A stretch of DNA of 64,000 nt, from positions 174,800-238,799 of the forward strand of contig NW_019091432.1 in the NCBI RefSeq assembly GCF_001949145.1, in the 5' to 3' direction. Below the pieces are notes generated by a model that made no database searches, was not told the origin of the DNA, and was given only the letters and a program-made list of their open reading frames with translations. A program made the translations under genes and the position numbers. This DNA is from Acanthaster planci (Eukaryota; Echinodermata; Asteroidea; Valvatida; Acanthasteridae). Below are positions 1-26,034 of the stretch, in pieces (position 1 is the stretch's first letter; each line of letters starts with the position of its first letter).

Positions 1-1300
1 TTCTGCACCTTATTAATTAAGCTATGCGAATACGCATTGCCGCCTTTATTGGCCGAGTTCGGGCAGCGAGCTCTAGTATGTTCACGAACAGTTCGATTTG
101 TTGTTCATGAGTCGGCTGCTCGAACTGAGTGTCTTAGTTCAAGAGATACACCTTAGGACTGTGTCCTTATAAATTTCTACCTTGAATTGAGACAGTGTTT
201 AATTGCCTGTGGGCCAAGCTACATCTTCACGTATCTTGGTCTATTGAAGCGTGCGATACCACATGTACAATGTACATGTACACTGTACATGTAAGCGTTC
301 TGGCGATGACGTCATCCAATCAGCCTTGGAGCGCAAACGGCCAAGAGGGGATTTTTTGTAGGCGGGGAAACGCATGATCTTTTTACTCATTTTTGGGTCA
401 CATTTAATGGGGTAAACGTTAAATTTGTGATGTTTTGAAATGATTCCGTGGTTATTGTTATTTTAATATACTTTAAGTGAACTACATGTAAATGTTTTCT
501 ATTTTTGTTACCTTTAAGCGGTGAGGTTCAAGGCACTACTGCCAATTTCACCTCACTCACCGGGTTTTTGTGGTACCCCAAAGTAGAAAGCACCATAGGG
601 CAAATTCTCCACCTATTCATGAATATGTAATTACTGAGACAAAGATTCTTGATTCTTGGCTTGCAAAGATCGATATATAGTCATTACGTAACTTTAGACG
701 TAAAAATCCAATGAGACACGTTTTCTTTTAGAACAGACAGCAGGATTTGTAAATAGCAATAGAATCAGATTTGAGGCATCTTTAACCTTTTAACGGCTTC
801 CTTTAGGTGACATCGCTAATTCAATTTTGGTGGCTAATATTTTACACAAAAGCAGTTTTGAACAGACTTCCTGATATTTGAACTTCCACGCCTGCATGGT
901 GCTTCAGTGCTGGGAAGGATACGCCCTCCAGTGTTCATAAATAAAGACGCCGTCTTTCACGGCCTGCGACAAAATGGCGCTTGACCATAATACAACCTAC
1001 TATGGATTTTCGGTAGTGATAATGCCTTTCTTTCATAACATAGTATCTGGATATTGGAGGCTTAATTACATATGTATTAATAAAATTGATGATGCTAAAG
1101 TGAAAAGTATAATAAGACTGGAAATTAGTTTAAAATATTTGTAATATAGAACAGCAAATTTAAGAATCTACACAAAAACAAGTATATTTAATTGAATCAC
1201 ACATAGAATTAGAAAATTGTTCATTGAATTGCAAGCCAAACATTACAGTTATAACTATATAATACATGATTGAAAATCAAGAAGTATCAAGACTTCTAAT
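1..1300. other. Intergenic, no gene seen
   Basis: No exon-like reading frame with splice signals is visible here. The stretch holds a short self-complementary ACATGTA-type run near 262-294 and one perfect TGACGTCA octamer at 307-314. The rest is AT-rich sequence without recognisable content. Confidence 0.5.
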
Positions 1301-3105
1301 CATCATTTAAAGATGGTATGTCAAGACATGCGTTCATTCCGTATAGGAAAGACATGTAGACCTAAGCCATTTCTTGCTTCAGTTCCTCTCGTGATGACAT
1401 GCTTCACGAGAAATTGATGAAGGTTACAGTATTGTCATCTGGCCAGTTCATCCTTGATGTTGCCATTCTGTAATAGCTTTTGGCAATTCTGTTTTGGCCG
1501 TTGCTCACTACCATGACAAAATCCTCCACCCCACGCAATCTCCGTTCACTTTCTTTCAGTGAATCAGGCACGTATCTGTCAAATACGAAGTGTATTTCCT
1601 TTCAATTGCTAAAGCTGGTGCACAAATGGCTCAAAAGACTTCTTGCAAGACTTTTGTAGGATGATATGTGGCCAATCGCCGAAGGGTACGAATGAAGCAG
1701 TAGTCCACCATCAATCAAACTTGCAGCAATATGAGGAAGGGTTTCCATGCCATCTTGCATTGACTCCAGCTTGCTCTTTTCCGTGTTTATGATTGAACCA
1801 TCAGGAGGAATGATGGATAGAGGAACATCTGGGATGGGGTAGATAGTGACATGTTGGTGTTTTGGGAAATAACCACCAGCATATGGAATTAACTTGTCTC
1901 GTTGACTGTTCACTACCGGAGGCTCTTTGGAGGGTATACGACTTAATGAATTGCAACGTTTTGGGCCTTGGTATTTAATAATGGTCTTTTTTGCTGGAGA
2001 AGTCTGAACAAGAGGGGTATGACTGTCTAGTCTGGTGTTAGTGAATAACATAATTAGTTTGAAACACGTTGAAAAGAATGACGTAAATCATGAGAAACAA
2101 GCTGGTATATGAAGATTCCAATGCGTTCTCACATGCAAATTTATTTACTTTTCACCGTTTTATTGGCTTCAGTAACCTGGAGCTGTCCTCGGCACATTCC
2201 TCCCTGAATTTCAGCTGCAGCCCACGACCAGCACGGCGAATCAATGAGGTACTCCTGTGTAGTGGAGAAGGCTCTTCTTCCTCCGGTAATATTCAACAGG
2301 CTGGAAGACGAGATGGCAGGTGCAGAGATTACATGATTCACTTACAGCCTTTAACAGAGGCTTAATTTGGCAGTTATCTTTCTTGATTCGACATGGAGGA
2401 AGTGTGTTCTTGGCTGCTCTTCAGGTAAAAGTCCTGCCTGTTACACGTCGCTACTCTGTCACTGACATTCCTCTTTGGTTTGATGTCATACACCAATGCC
2501 GTATTGAATTGGAGTTCTGGAATCCAAGATTCCTGTCATTTGGCATGCCGCATCTCTAAAAAAATGACATGCCGCATCTCTGAAAAAAAGATCTCTGTTA
2601 ATGCTTTGGTCCATTGGCAGGTCTACTGCTGCCCTGGAAAAGGCCTTGGACGTTCCTTTTCCTAGTACCGAACACATCATCGGGTCTGCAATTGCAAGTT
2701 AGTTTGGTGGGAAAGAGTACGCCCCAACGAGCATAATTGGGACGGTTGAGTACCAAAACGACATCTAGGAGTAGGAAGAATTGTCATGTAACTCCCAATG
2801 TTGTTTGTCCTCACAGCTCGCATGAGATCTCGGTGTGCCTGGTTCATCCTGATTTGATCAAATCCCGATTTGTTTCAAAAGCAAGCATCTCTGCATAGTT
2901 TCCTTGACACCTTTCTAAGTGGTGATACTGGAATTGAGGTTTCCTTGTATCTTATTGTTCTGATATCTGTATGGTCATGTCTTCCCTTGATAGTACGGTG
3001 GACAATTTCCACAAAGCAAGCTGTTTCTCTCTGCGTTTCGTTAATATTTTGCAGGTGACCACTCACCTGTGCGTAAGGTTCATGAATATTTGTGGGAAAA
3101 GGCAC
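1300..3105 (-). pseudogene. Decayed transposon-type ORF
   Basis: On the minus strand a chain of coding-like fragments runs from about 3105 down to 1320 but is broken by stop codons and frame changes, so it is not an intact gene. The longest open piece (1602-2051) ends with a segment containing DGGLLLHS followed by Y..LARSLLSHLC. After a break, the next open piece (about 1430-1620) reads HFVFDRYVPDSLKESERRLRG. As I recall, this pairing of motifs is typical of a large family of uncharacterised, repeat-associated proteins in invertebrate genomes; the attribution is from memory and not checked. Upstream fragments (2690-3060) have coding-like composition. A direct duplication of about 27 bp lies near 2540-2595 inside the decayed frame. 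No terminal repeats were identified. Confidence 0.45.
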
Positions 3106-3289
3106 TGGTATCCCCTCACCACAAATGGTGTGACAAGTACTGGGATAGGCGCTGCTGCCACAATAATTATGTTAAAGTGGACATTCAGATTCATCGGTTT
3201 AGACCTATGTGTTTAAACATATCACTGTACAGTCGGTTTTCGGGTTGGGGATGTCGTTCACTTTCAGTTCACTGCCAAACAAAGATCTT

Positions 3290-3495
3290 AAATTTAACAC
3301 CCCCGGTATTATCAGGAGACTTCACCAACACTGTTCTCTGGTGTTAAAAAATTTGGTGTTATTTGGTGTTATTTTAACATCCTCAGTGCACTGTAACACC
3401 AGCGGTGTTAAAGTAACACCCTAGGGTGTGGTCATCTGAGAACACCAAAAAGTGTTGATTTTAACACCAGAGTGTTGTGATACTCAGATGCCTAG
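3290..3495. repeat. TTAACACC-rich MITE-like element
   Basis: This stretch is dominated by the octamer TTAACACC and its complement GGTGTTAA in alternating orientation, so it can fold back on itself. A related copy with the same order of words lies at about 29862-30055. No coding capacity is present. The family is not recognised by name. Confidence 0.5.
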
Positions 3496-4655
3496 AACAT
3501 CAGGGAAGTGGGATTTAAAACGAAATGTAGTTTTACGAAACTCCTTCATTTAAAATAATATTCAGTCAGTGTGCCTTTGTCCAAGGCATTGTCCAAGGCA
3601 TGGGGTGATGGTTTGGGGAAGCCACGTTTGCAGAAAAAACGACTTGCTATCTAAGTTTAATTGGTACTGGTAGCAAATACAAAGGTAAATGAAAAGTAAA
3701 AAGCAGGGATGGCTCTCACCCGAGTAAAATGTCATAGAAAGTTTTATAAACTATTAAAATAAAGAAGCACTTGGTGGGTAATTAACTTGACAGTTATTTA
3801 TAATTACAATGATTTTAAATTGAACTAATTTATGAGATAATTGCAGTTTGAATTTTATAATCTTCATGAGCAAAACAGTTTCGTAATATTTCAGACTGAG
3901 ACTAGTTAAGCACATCATGTACAGTAAGTGTACCTAAAAGTGAAGAACTACAGGATCCTGACCAACTAATCTGTACATTGTGCATTTGTGCATCGTTGCA
4001 TAGTGTTCAAACTACAGCTACGTGTATGTTTGACATGCTAATGCAACATTAGCGCTGAAACTGATCCCGGGTTTGCTGTCGTTAATAAGACCTACTCGAG
4101 CAACCTTTCATCACAAATTTCCAAAGATATCAATGAAGAAAAAATACAGTGATTGCTCATTTGTATTTATGGGTGGAATGTTTTATAAAACCAAGATTTT
4201 GCAGGAATCATTTGCGTTGATTGAGTTGCAGCTTAGTGTTCTTCATTGCTTTGTCATCATCCTAGAGATTTCTGGATCCTGTAAGGTGCCGTTAGATGTT
4301 GAAGGCGCGATTGTCCTCGCCCACATTGGCGGCCCGTTGGTTGACCGGTTGCACAGCGATCACTACAAGATAAGACAGCGCAAAAATGACAATAAGCTCA
4401 GTCATTATCGGTGTTGTTTCTAGTTCACCTTTGAAGGCAATGCTTTGGCAAGTAGGCTGCGCACATATACAAGTGCCTTTGCAATTTGATTCTGTTGAGG
4501 AATTTTTTTCTGACGAGTTAGCCGATATGTCTATGACCAAACACTTCCTGTAATCAGACATTTATCTGACCTTTCACAACACTCTCCAATACTTCAAAAA
4601 AATCTTTTGATACACTTCTAACCACATCATTGGACTTTTCCTGCTGCCCAATTAT
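3496..4655. other. Intergenic, no feature seen
   Basis: AT-rich sequence with short chance ORFs only. I see no splice-flanked exon and no repeat that matches elsewhere in the window. Confidence 0.4.
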
Positions 4656-4659
4656 CCCA

Positions 4660-4995
4660 CATTGTTATACCACGGTCTTAGATAGTGAATTATTGGTCGC
4701 GCATTGATCACGTGATATGCTACTACTGCACGTGTATCATTCTCGCGTCGCGCGCACTCAGGCTGGTAATTTTGCCTGGCCGCAAAAATGATAGATCACG
4801 GTGATCTTTCCCAGAGTTGATGTGTGGCGTCTACTGCATTGTAAATGTGTAGCTTTAGGTACGAGGGTGGATAGCCTCGGCGGTACTACTTCGCTCTTGG
4901 AACACGAGCATACTCTGATCACTGCTTTTGCTGTGATCGCCATAGCTGTTTATATGAAATGCTCATGCCATTGTATCTTCTCGTCCATTCTTCAA
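4660..4995. repeat. Dispersed repeat, copy 1
   Basis: This segment matches 44640-45100 over several hundred bases. Both share the ordered words GATAGTGA...ATTGGT, TGATCACGTGATATGC or its variant, CTTTCCCAGAGTTGATGTG, and ATCACTG.TTTGCTGTGA. The two copies are in the same orientation and clearly diverged. The short ORFs here are not conserved between copies, which argues for a non-coding mobile repeat. Confidence 0.6.
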
Positions 4996-5908
4996 TCTTG
5001 TCAATACTTTTCAACGGATCTTGGTGTAAATAATACCTTGAATTTCAACCACTCAAGAAAACCCCCCATTTTTCATGGATCACGTTTCTGTTTAACCAGT
5101 TTTTTTATCCTCGATTTCTCCCCCTCCCGCAAACAATAAAAACATTGGTCAACAGAGGACATCACAATCAACAATTTGCCTAATAATTTATGTCTAATTT
5201 ACTGTTCACGTGTTTAAATTTGTCGAACTGTTTTAATTTATCTTGCAATGAAATATGCTTAATACATGTATTACAGATAAAAGATATTCCACTGAAATCT
5301 TGGACCATGGTATAACAAAACAATTGTTGCCTGCAGTGACGGGGTCCATGGGTTTTTAATAAGACTTTTTATAAACTTCACCTGCAGTGCGCAACTTTAT
5401 CGAAAGTTGCCTCAGTCCGCGGACTGTGTCACAAATTATGGTGTAACTTACGCAATCATTATTGACGCAAGTTCCGCCTAAAAAGCAGAAATGATGGGCG
5501 CTTTTATCAACTCATCATATTTGGACGTAAGGCTGTCCATTGTTGAAGTTCATACGACAGGTACCGTAGTCGGGGAACTCAACATCTTTTATGTTGACTG
5601 AATATTTTAAATGTCCACCTCCATGGCGTCGTTTAAATAAAGCTCTAAGCAGAGAAACAAACCAAACTTACTTGATCGAGTAATGAATTTTGCGCCAAAC
5701 ATTTTTTTTTTGGCTAGCTAACCCAAAGAGAACTATGAGGCTGAGTTGTACAGGTACTTATTAGTCCAAAAAACCTTTACCAAGCTATTTCAAGTTACTA
5801 GTTAAACGGCTGTGAATGCAGATGAGGCAAATCATATTTCTTGTTTACCATTAGCCAAGTAATAATTGCGTTTTCAGCTTGCTTTCGTGCATAAGGCCAA
5901 TTAATCGT
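4996..5908. other. 3' flank of the protease gene
   Basis: AT-rich sequence downstream of the protease stop codon. I found no convincing polyadenylation signal close to the stop on the minus strand and no exon. The 3' UTR presumably lies here. Confidence 0.35.
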
Positions 5909-18766
<12,858 letters not shown>

Positions 18767-21700
18767 GGTGGCGTCGGGGTAGCTATCGTCCTTTAACAAA
18801 CACAAATTCGACAGCACAATTTTATGGATAGTACAACTTTACCTATGGGAGAAAAAAGGAAAATTATAGCAATGGCTATATCTTTCACTGCACGAGCGGT
18901 ATTAGATTGACACTGCATTGTCCTTATAATGTCAGTGGGGTGGATGGAGGCGCGTCCACGGAAGAAACCTTCACTTTCTCCTGGGGAGAAATGTTTTCAA
19001 GGTTCCGGGAAATACTCCTTAACAAAAGACCACGGAAAGCCAAAACGTCAGCAAGGACTTGACAATCCAGTTCACGAGTCGGCAGGGTTTTGCATGAAAC
19101 CTGCTTGGTCAGAAATTAAAAAAAGGAGATCCAAAGATATGCCAACCTGAATCCTATCTGCACCAACCTTCACAGTTTCACGAATTTATTATTTTTTTTA
19201 GTCATACGCATACTTAATAAACAGGGAAAAATAAGATTAACAGAACTCATCTGAAGAAGCTAGGTGCAGAATTTTCGGCCTGCCTTTGTCTTTGTCGAAT
19301 TGGTGTTGGACTTGTGTATGGGCAGAATAAAAATTCCCCACTGACCCCTCTTGTTCAAAATTGGATAAGGCACGACCACAGACATCGAAGAAATCTTCCC
19401 TATCCATGGGCATGGCACCCTCTATATTGTGTGCGTAAGCGTTTCATTGGTAAGGGCTTGAAAGTGAGAAATACAGTACGTTCGTCATATCAGACCGTCA
19501 CGCGCATGTTTGTCAATCTCCGAGATATATGGGCCTAATTATAACACCCACACCCAGGCCAGATACCGTTAAGAGTTAAACGCATGCGGCAACCACTGCA
19601 AACCCTCACTACCCAGCTGTCACTAGTGTCAGCATTTCCAGAATCTCATCGTGCGTAAGCATACGCCTGTCCTATTCCTAATTTAAAATGAAGATCAGTG
19701 AATTTCCAAAGTTGAAGAAACTGGACGGACTGCGTATTGGATCCAGATTCTGTGTGAATGTCCTCTCTCTGTTGCGCAGTAGAATGCCGTAGCGCGCAAC
19801 ACAACACACACACAAAAAATAGTGAACTACGGTAAACGTTCTGAAAGAGGAAGTCCGTGTGTCAACGTACAGGGACACTGTTACAAGTTGTGGGGACGAG
19901 GGAGTGCACCAGAGAACGCTCTAGAAAGAAAAGGCCGCACATGGGATAATGTTTCACTGCCGAGAGAAAAGGCTGTGGAATTTGATAGAGCAAAAAGGGA
20001 AACCCAAGAAGGATGTGTGCGAGGGTGGGCACATCCTTCACTGTGTTAACGGGAAAATTTCCTTTCGTTAGGCAAGTCGGAACTGAAATGTGGGTGGACT
20101 TTGTCTCCATAACGCGTTTGGTTCCCATAACGACTCCATTTTAACACAAGTGAACTCCCCATAACCTATTGTTCTTTTGAGGTGCCCACCGGTACTTTGG
20201 CCCTGCACTTGTGCCCTAAGCTTGCGACGGGGCTTGGTATCACGTGCGTTTGTCTGAGGTGGTACGAGAATATGTGTACATAGCGTCACAATTTTGCACG
20301 AAGAAACAGGAATGTCATTAAAAATGACGATTTATTTGATTTGGTTGTTTCACTATTTCAACATACTGTACTTGACCAGTTTCACACGCATTTACAGGAA
20401 ATCACCATAAATGCCGAATTACATTAATGAAATCACTGGCAGAAATCAAAGTAAATTCATTTTGTGTTTTCACAATGAGAAGCAAAGATGTATGGCCCTT
20501 GAACATGTAAAAACACATTGCTTGCGAAGGCCTAAAAGAGGGTCAAATGAAATTTTCGTTTTTAGTAAGACACATACATCTTTCAAAAAGTTGTAAAGCT
20601 GTGCGCGCGTAATCATGCGAGCACCTTCCCTGAGGAAAACACTTTGAACAAACGGGCCAAAACGTAGGAAAACGTGGATTTTCGTTTTCACGAAGGAACG
20701 CGCATCTGTGCTCAGTAATTTCTGTTGATTATTCACTGGGTTCATGTAAAAGTTTACCTTTCAAAGAACCATTCAAAGGTGTCCTCACTACGTAAATTTG
20801 TTGCTTAGTACAATGTAGCAGCTTTTGCAGTTTGCCATAGAAGAAACTTTTCTTGCAAAAGCCGTTTTCCCCCCTTTTTTTTCTTGCTCGAAATGACGTC
20901 ACAGTTTCTGTAATCGACTTGTATATCAGACATGTATATAACCTTTGCGTAGGGCCTATTATGAGACGTTTGTGTTTGACACTCACACGAAGGTTCACGT
21001 ACCGTGGAAAAACAACAATGACGTCTGGGTCAGGAACGTAAGGAAGCGTAGAGGAGGCATGACCAGTTCTTTTTTAAAAATGCTACGCTGCCACGGCGGA
21101 TTATCTCGCAGCAGCGAGATACCAATTTGAAATTGTTTTGGCGTGGCCCGTCTTCCCTTCCGTAGACACGTAAAAAGTTCAGTAACGGGCGCGGCATGAC
21201 CGCAATTTAGAGTGAACCTTCTTTGTACAACTGTAACTGTTTTAAGTGCAGTCAAGAGATTTTTTGCCTGTAGTATGTGCCATTTGTAGCCGCGTTTCTA
21301 GTATCGTTTTCCATGGTTAAGCCTGGTTATAGTCGTTTTAATCGTCACAGTGTTACTGCAGGGCCTCCAAGGCTTCGCCGACAGATCGAAACGTCTTGTC
21401 GGAGATTTTCCAAACTGACGCAAAGATGGACGGCGGGAGTTGGCAGCAGTCGAACTTCGCTCAACTTTGCCAGCTGTCTCCGCGGAGTCGCCAGAGTGGG
21501 CCAGTGTAGAAACATGCATTATGTCTTTCTAGCTTAGCATCACACATTTTGCCGCCCCAATTCTGAACAAAATAGCTGGTAATAAAGAAAATTCACTGAA
21601 CTGAAATGCCTTTTTTAAATCAAGTCACAATATCATTGCCTCAAAGAGGCATTTTTAACGACAATATTTTCCAAGTTTCAGACATCCTTTTGTTCATGTT

Positions 21701-22490
21701 TGGTAGAATGACATCACACACGGCTCTTCATGGACAGTCTCTTTCTTGACATTAATTTACATGTTGTCGGCGATCCTTACGACAGTATGGAGACTAAGCA
21801 TGACATGACACGTGCACAAAACTCAATACGCCTATTTTTTGAAAAACATTTACCTCCCTCCAATTTTGAGGAACGTTCTCCTATAGTTCTGCTTATTCTG
21901 GAATAAGTAGGACCAACGCATAAACCCTACACATTAAAAAATCTTTGAGTAAAGGAATTACTATACTAATGCTTCGCTCTTTAAACAAAACAAATAAAAT
22001 GTAAAACTATCAAATGAATCACAAATGAAAAAAGAAAAAAATGAATTCTATTATACATTATCAACTTGAAATTGTTCAAGGTCTAAACCTGTATTTTCTT
22101 ACAACCATTCCTTTATCGTACCACTTCAGTTTGCACAGATAATTAAACAAACATAGGACCCCCCTTCCTATTGCACTGATGAAAGCTTAGGTTGGGAATG
22201 TTATCAATGAATGCTTCAACAAATGATTCGGTGAAATTATTTACTCCGGATAAAGCAATGAAGAGATTTTGGAAACCATTTATTTTACAGCAGTTCTCAG
22301 TGTTCCCGTGCTTTGCCTGCGAGTCAATTCCTTCTCGCTCGTGCGAGACATGCAGGCGTGGGTATTGATTCTGTCCATGGGGGCATTGTCATGGAGAAAA
22401 CGCACGCTAGTTTTCGTTGTGCCTTTAGAATTATAATCTTAGCCTAATGGCGCTTAAAAAACTAACTCGTTAAAGATTTTGAAAACTGCC
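18767..22490. other. Intergenic region upstream of the protease gene
   Basis: This 3.7-kb stretch contains the presumptive promoter of the minus-strand protease gene and then unannotated sequence. I found only short chance ORFs without splice context. One perfect TGACGTCA is at 20894-20901. Confidence 0.45.
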
Positions 22491-23784
22491 CCTACCTTGT
22501 TTAGTAAAATTCAAGCTTCCGTTCTACTGCGCATTCGTTTGCAGTGTTGGCCGGCCCTCAATGAACGTAGTCTTTTTTGACTCGCTGGACAAAGGTGACA
22601 ATCTTAACAGGTCGGGAGCGAAAAGCAGTCTGTTTCATATCAAAGCATACGACATGGATAGACTTTGGACTGTAGAAGCGGATCCTGCATGTTAATTTTA
22701 TGTGTAATAATGTTTATTTCATTTCTTTGTCGTGTACGCGTGCTCTCTCTACTCATTGTCTAGGATACGGGTTCAAAAATCTCTGTGTGCATTTTAGCGG
22801 CAATTATATATAACTGCAAATACCGCTTGTCACCACTAATTGCCAGTTATAAAGTCATAAACATCTCAATTACTTCAGTTTTTCTAGGTTCTAGGTTTAA
22901 CTTCTCGTTAAATTGTTACTATACACAACATATTAGAAACTATGATTTATTTATGGGTAGAGCTTTGGACATTCGTGCAAACACCTAGGATAGGCCTAGT
23001 TGATTTAGTTCAAACCTTGAATTATATTCAACCGAAATATCAACTATTCCAATCTAAAAATCCGAAGAGACCTCCATGATTCAAACATTTAAATGAATGG
23101 AAATGTTTTTCTTCCAAGAAATTACAGTCACATGAAAATTAGCTTCTGGCCTAAATCTCGAAAGAATCACAATTCGTCTACTCTAGCCCACCTTAACTTA
23201 ATAACTTCATATTCCATTATAAAATTACCGAGTCAACAACTGTGTCTAGAACTTAAGCTAGACATCATTCAATAAAAGGAACCATCACAGTTTGGATTTT
23301 GGATAAAAGTGTAAGTCGTCAGTGACCATTTTCATTTTATAAATCTCGAAGAATGTAGGCTGCCTTTCCGGTAAACCTAAACGTTTTCAAAAGAAATACG
23401 AAAAGGTAGCATGCATGTGAATATTATATTACGGGCCTATAGTTTAGCCCGAGGATGCATGTTTTGGTAGCGATAGTGCAAAAACCTTGTAAACTGTGAA
23501 GCGCATGTAAACATGGATATCTACATTGAAAACAAGTTTGTCAAACTTGAAAACTCAGTATTATTCCGAATACTGTTGATCACTGAGCACAATACAAAAT
23601 AAACTATGATTTTTTACACGATCAAGCACTTACAACGATCAAGCACTCACAAGTGCTGTGCGATTTATTATCAATAGAAAACACATTAAAATAAATGGAC
23701 TTAATTTAACTGTACAATTGAAGCACTGTGTAAATGTCAGATTAAGTACGAAGGGGTTAAGGCAAAATTTATGTGGGCCTATGC

Positions 23785-23920
23785 AGGGGTGTCAGACAAC
23801 TCTACTGTTTGCCAAGTCGACTTCGGACAACTCGACCGTTGAGACAACTTGACCGTTTGCCAAGTCGTCTGTTAGGACAACTTGACTTTGACAGAGAGAC
23901 AACTCGACCATTGAGATCTC
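23785..23920. repeat. Short GACAACTCGACC-type repeat
   Basis: The words GACAACTCGACC, GACAACTTGACC and GCCAAGTCG recur about six times in 130 bp without a strict period. A shorter relic (ACTTGACCATTGAAGGACTT) is at the equivalent place of unit B, near 29735. Confidence 0.5.
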
Positions 23921-25146
23921 TTCACATAATACAGTCGTTTTCCTAGTTCAAGATAGTGAAATTATTCAAGCAGATTGCAGCTCTCCAAAAATCTTCGAAT
24001 CTTCTCACTTACTTGTCCACGGGAAATCGTTGGATCCGGTTCATCATAAGTTTTGTCTCCGCCTACAAAATGTAGACAGCATACAGGGGTCAGTCCACTT
24101 GGACTTCGCTTTCATGGCCTTATTTTTCACGGAACTTATCCAAATCTGTCGCATTTTGCTGTCCCGTGGAAGTTAAAAAAAGCAGCTCTGGCGTTCGTTG
24201 AGCGCTTGATAAACACAATGGAACACAGCAGTTCACATGGATCATTTTGGACTATAATCGGGATTTTTAAAAATGTTTTCTCTTTTTTCGTGTCAGGTCG
24301 AGGCACACGCAATATAGTATACGTTAATACACATAACGTATACGCACGTGTTCCTGCAACATTCCCACCTTTCACCGACAATGCACCGCGGTAAACACTG
24401 CCTTACGTCATTATGTTGTAGGTCTATTTGAAAACAAGAAGCGAAACTTGGCTGTGGCGCAATGCATTACCCATAGTAGCAAATGTCCGCATTCGATCGC
24501 GAGTGATCGTAGCCCCAACTGTTCCCCTGACTAGTGCCTTGGCGTTTCGTGCATGCTGGTAGTCGTTTGGGGACGCCAGCCTACGTGTATATGAAGTGGC
24601 CGTGCGCTAAGCCTCGCTCTCTATTAAGCTACGGCCAAAAACCATGGAGGAAGGAGGGGAACCCGGTCGATTGTAAGCGTCATTCAATCTCCGATAGACG
24701 GGTAGTCGCGGGGAGATACTCGTGTGAGTTACTGATTTCCGCATCCCGTCTCACTCCGATAATTGTGTAATTTAAGAAGAGATCACGTAGGTAAAACACT
24801 GATGAACTACTATAGGCGAATAAACTCCTAAAGACGGGCCTCATGCTGGCGGTAGACATCCGCCAAAACGGAACTGCGTCTCAGGCCGTAAAAGTTAAAC
24901 TGCTAACCGATGGTGGTGGAGACCGACCCGGGCAGTCGTCACAATGCAGATAATCCCGCTTCGCTACTCTCTTTATAGGGATGGCTTTGATGTGATTCTA
25001 CCCCCATGATCATACTTTATCATGATTATATACATTGTAGTTGATATACGGCGATTTGAACCGTTGAACTTTAATCTAGCAAACTTTACAGGATACACCA
25101 GTGGTATGGGCCATTGAGTAAACAACGATGCTATCATTAACCAGAC

Positions 25147-25154
25147 TATATAAA
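25147..25154 (+). promoter_or_regulatory. Putative TATA box, sulfotransferase copy A
   Basis: TATATAAA lies 100 bases before the ATG in a stretch strongly conserved between the two gene copies. In copy B the same site reads TATATAGA (31750-31757). Nothing else in the conserved upstream block is recognisable. Confidence 0.45.
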
Positions 25155-25246
25155 TCGTGGGTGAACATAAAAAAGTACTGCATGTATTTTACTATTACAG
25201 CCTACTCCGCAACACGCGTCCATTTTGAAGTGTTCAGCAGGTCTGT

Positions 25247-26034
25247 ATGTGCGAGATGGCAGAGGACCTCCAACGAGTGTTTCTGTGGGGCGCTCCCAGG
25301 AGCATGTCGACAGCGTTTCTGAAGTGTCTGAGTTTTNNNNNNNNNNNNNNNNNNNNNNNNNNNNNNNNNNNNNNNNNNNNNNNNNNNNNNNNNNNNNNNN
25401 NNNNNNNNNNNNNNNNNNNNNNNNNNNNNNNNNNNNNNNNNNNNNNNNNNNNNNNNNNNNNNNNNNNNNNNNNNNNNNNNNNNNNNNNNNNNNNNNNNNN
25501 NNNNNNNNNNNNNNNNNNNNNNNNNNNNNNNNNNNNNNNNNNNNNNNNNNNNNNNNNNNNNNNNNNNNNNNNNNNNNNNNNNNNNNNNNNNNNNNNNNNN
25601 NNNNNNNNNNNNNNNNNNNNNNNNNNNNNNNNNNNNNNNNNNNNNNNNNNNNNNNNNNNNNNNNNNNNNNNNNNNNNNNNNNNNNNNNNNNNNNNNNNNN
25701 NNNNNNNNNNNNNNNNNNNNNNNNNNNNNNNNNNNNNNNNNNNNNNNNNNNNNNNNNNNNNNNNNNNNNNNNNNNNNNNNNNNNNNNNNNNNNNNNNNNN
25801 NNNNNNNNNNNNNNNNNNNNNNNNNNNNNNNNNNNNNNNNNNNNNNNNNNNNNNNNNNNNNNNNNNNNNNNNNNNNNNNNNNNNNNNNNNNNNNNNNNNN
25901 NNNNNNNNNNNNNNNNNNNNNNNNNNNNNNNNNNNNNNNNNNNNNNNNNNNNNNNNNNNNNNNNNNNNNNNNNNNNTAGTATGGAGTATTACCAAAGTCT
26001 ATACAGTCAGAGAATCACACCAAGCACAAATTGA
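25247..26034 (+). CDS. Sulfotransferase-like P-loop protein, copy A (gapped)
   Basis: The first 29 residues, with the P-loop WGAPRSMSTAF, and the last 18 residues before TGA are the same as in copy B at 31850-32755. Everything between is a run of N (25337-25976). The frame of the start does not match the frame of the end across the 640 N. The homologous stretch in copy B is about 760 bases, so the gap length is either an estimate or hides a deletion of about 120 bp. Whether this copy is intact cannot be decided. The upstream 200 bases, including the TATA-like site and TTTTACTATTACAG, are nearly the same as in copy B. Confidence 0.6.
25337..25976. other. Assembly gap (640 N)
   Basis: A run of N lies inside the coding part of sulfotransferase copy A. 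It spans exactly the region where the tandem copies would be hardest to separate, which suggests that the near-identity of the duplicates caused the break. Confidence 0.95.

Noticed and set aside
1602-2051. An alternative long cytoplasmic tail exon for the protease, spliced from the AACG|GTAAGC near the stop
   Set aside because: The phase fits, but the fragment belongs to the decayed transposon-type frame that runs on at 1430-1620, so the TGA at 5909 is taken as the end.
2141-3216. A hydrophobic stretch near 3065-3190 (minus) with a good donor, as a separate membrane-protein exon
   Set aside because: There is an upstream stop and no matching partner exon. It borders the decayed transposon-type ORF and is more simply part of it or chance.
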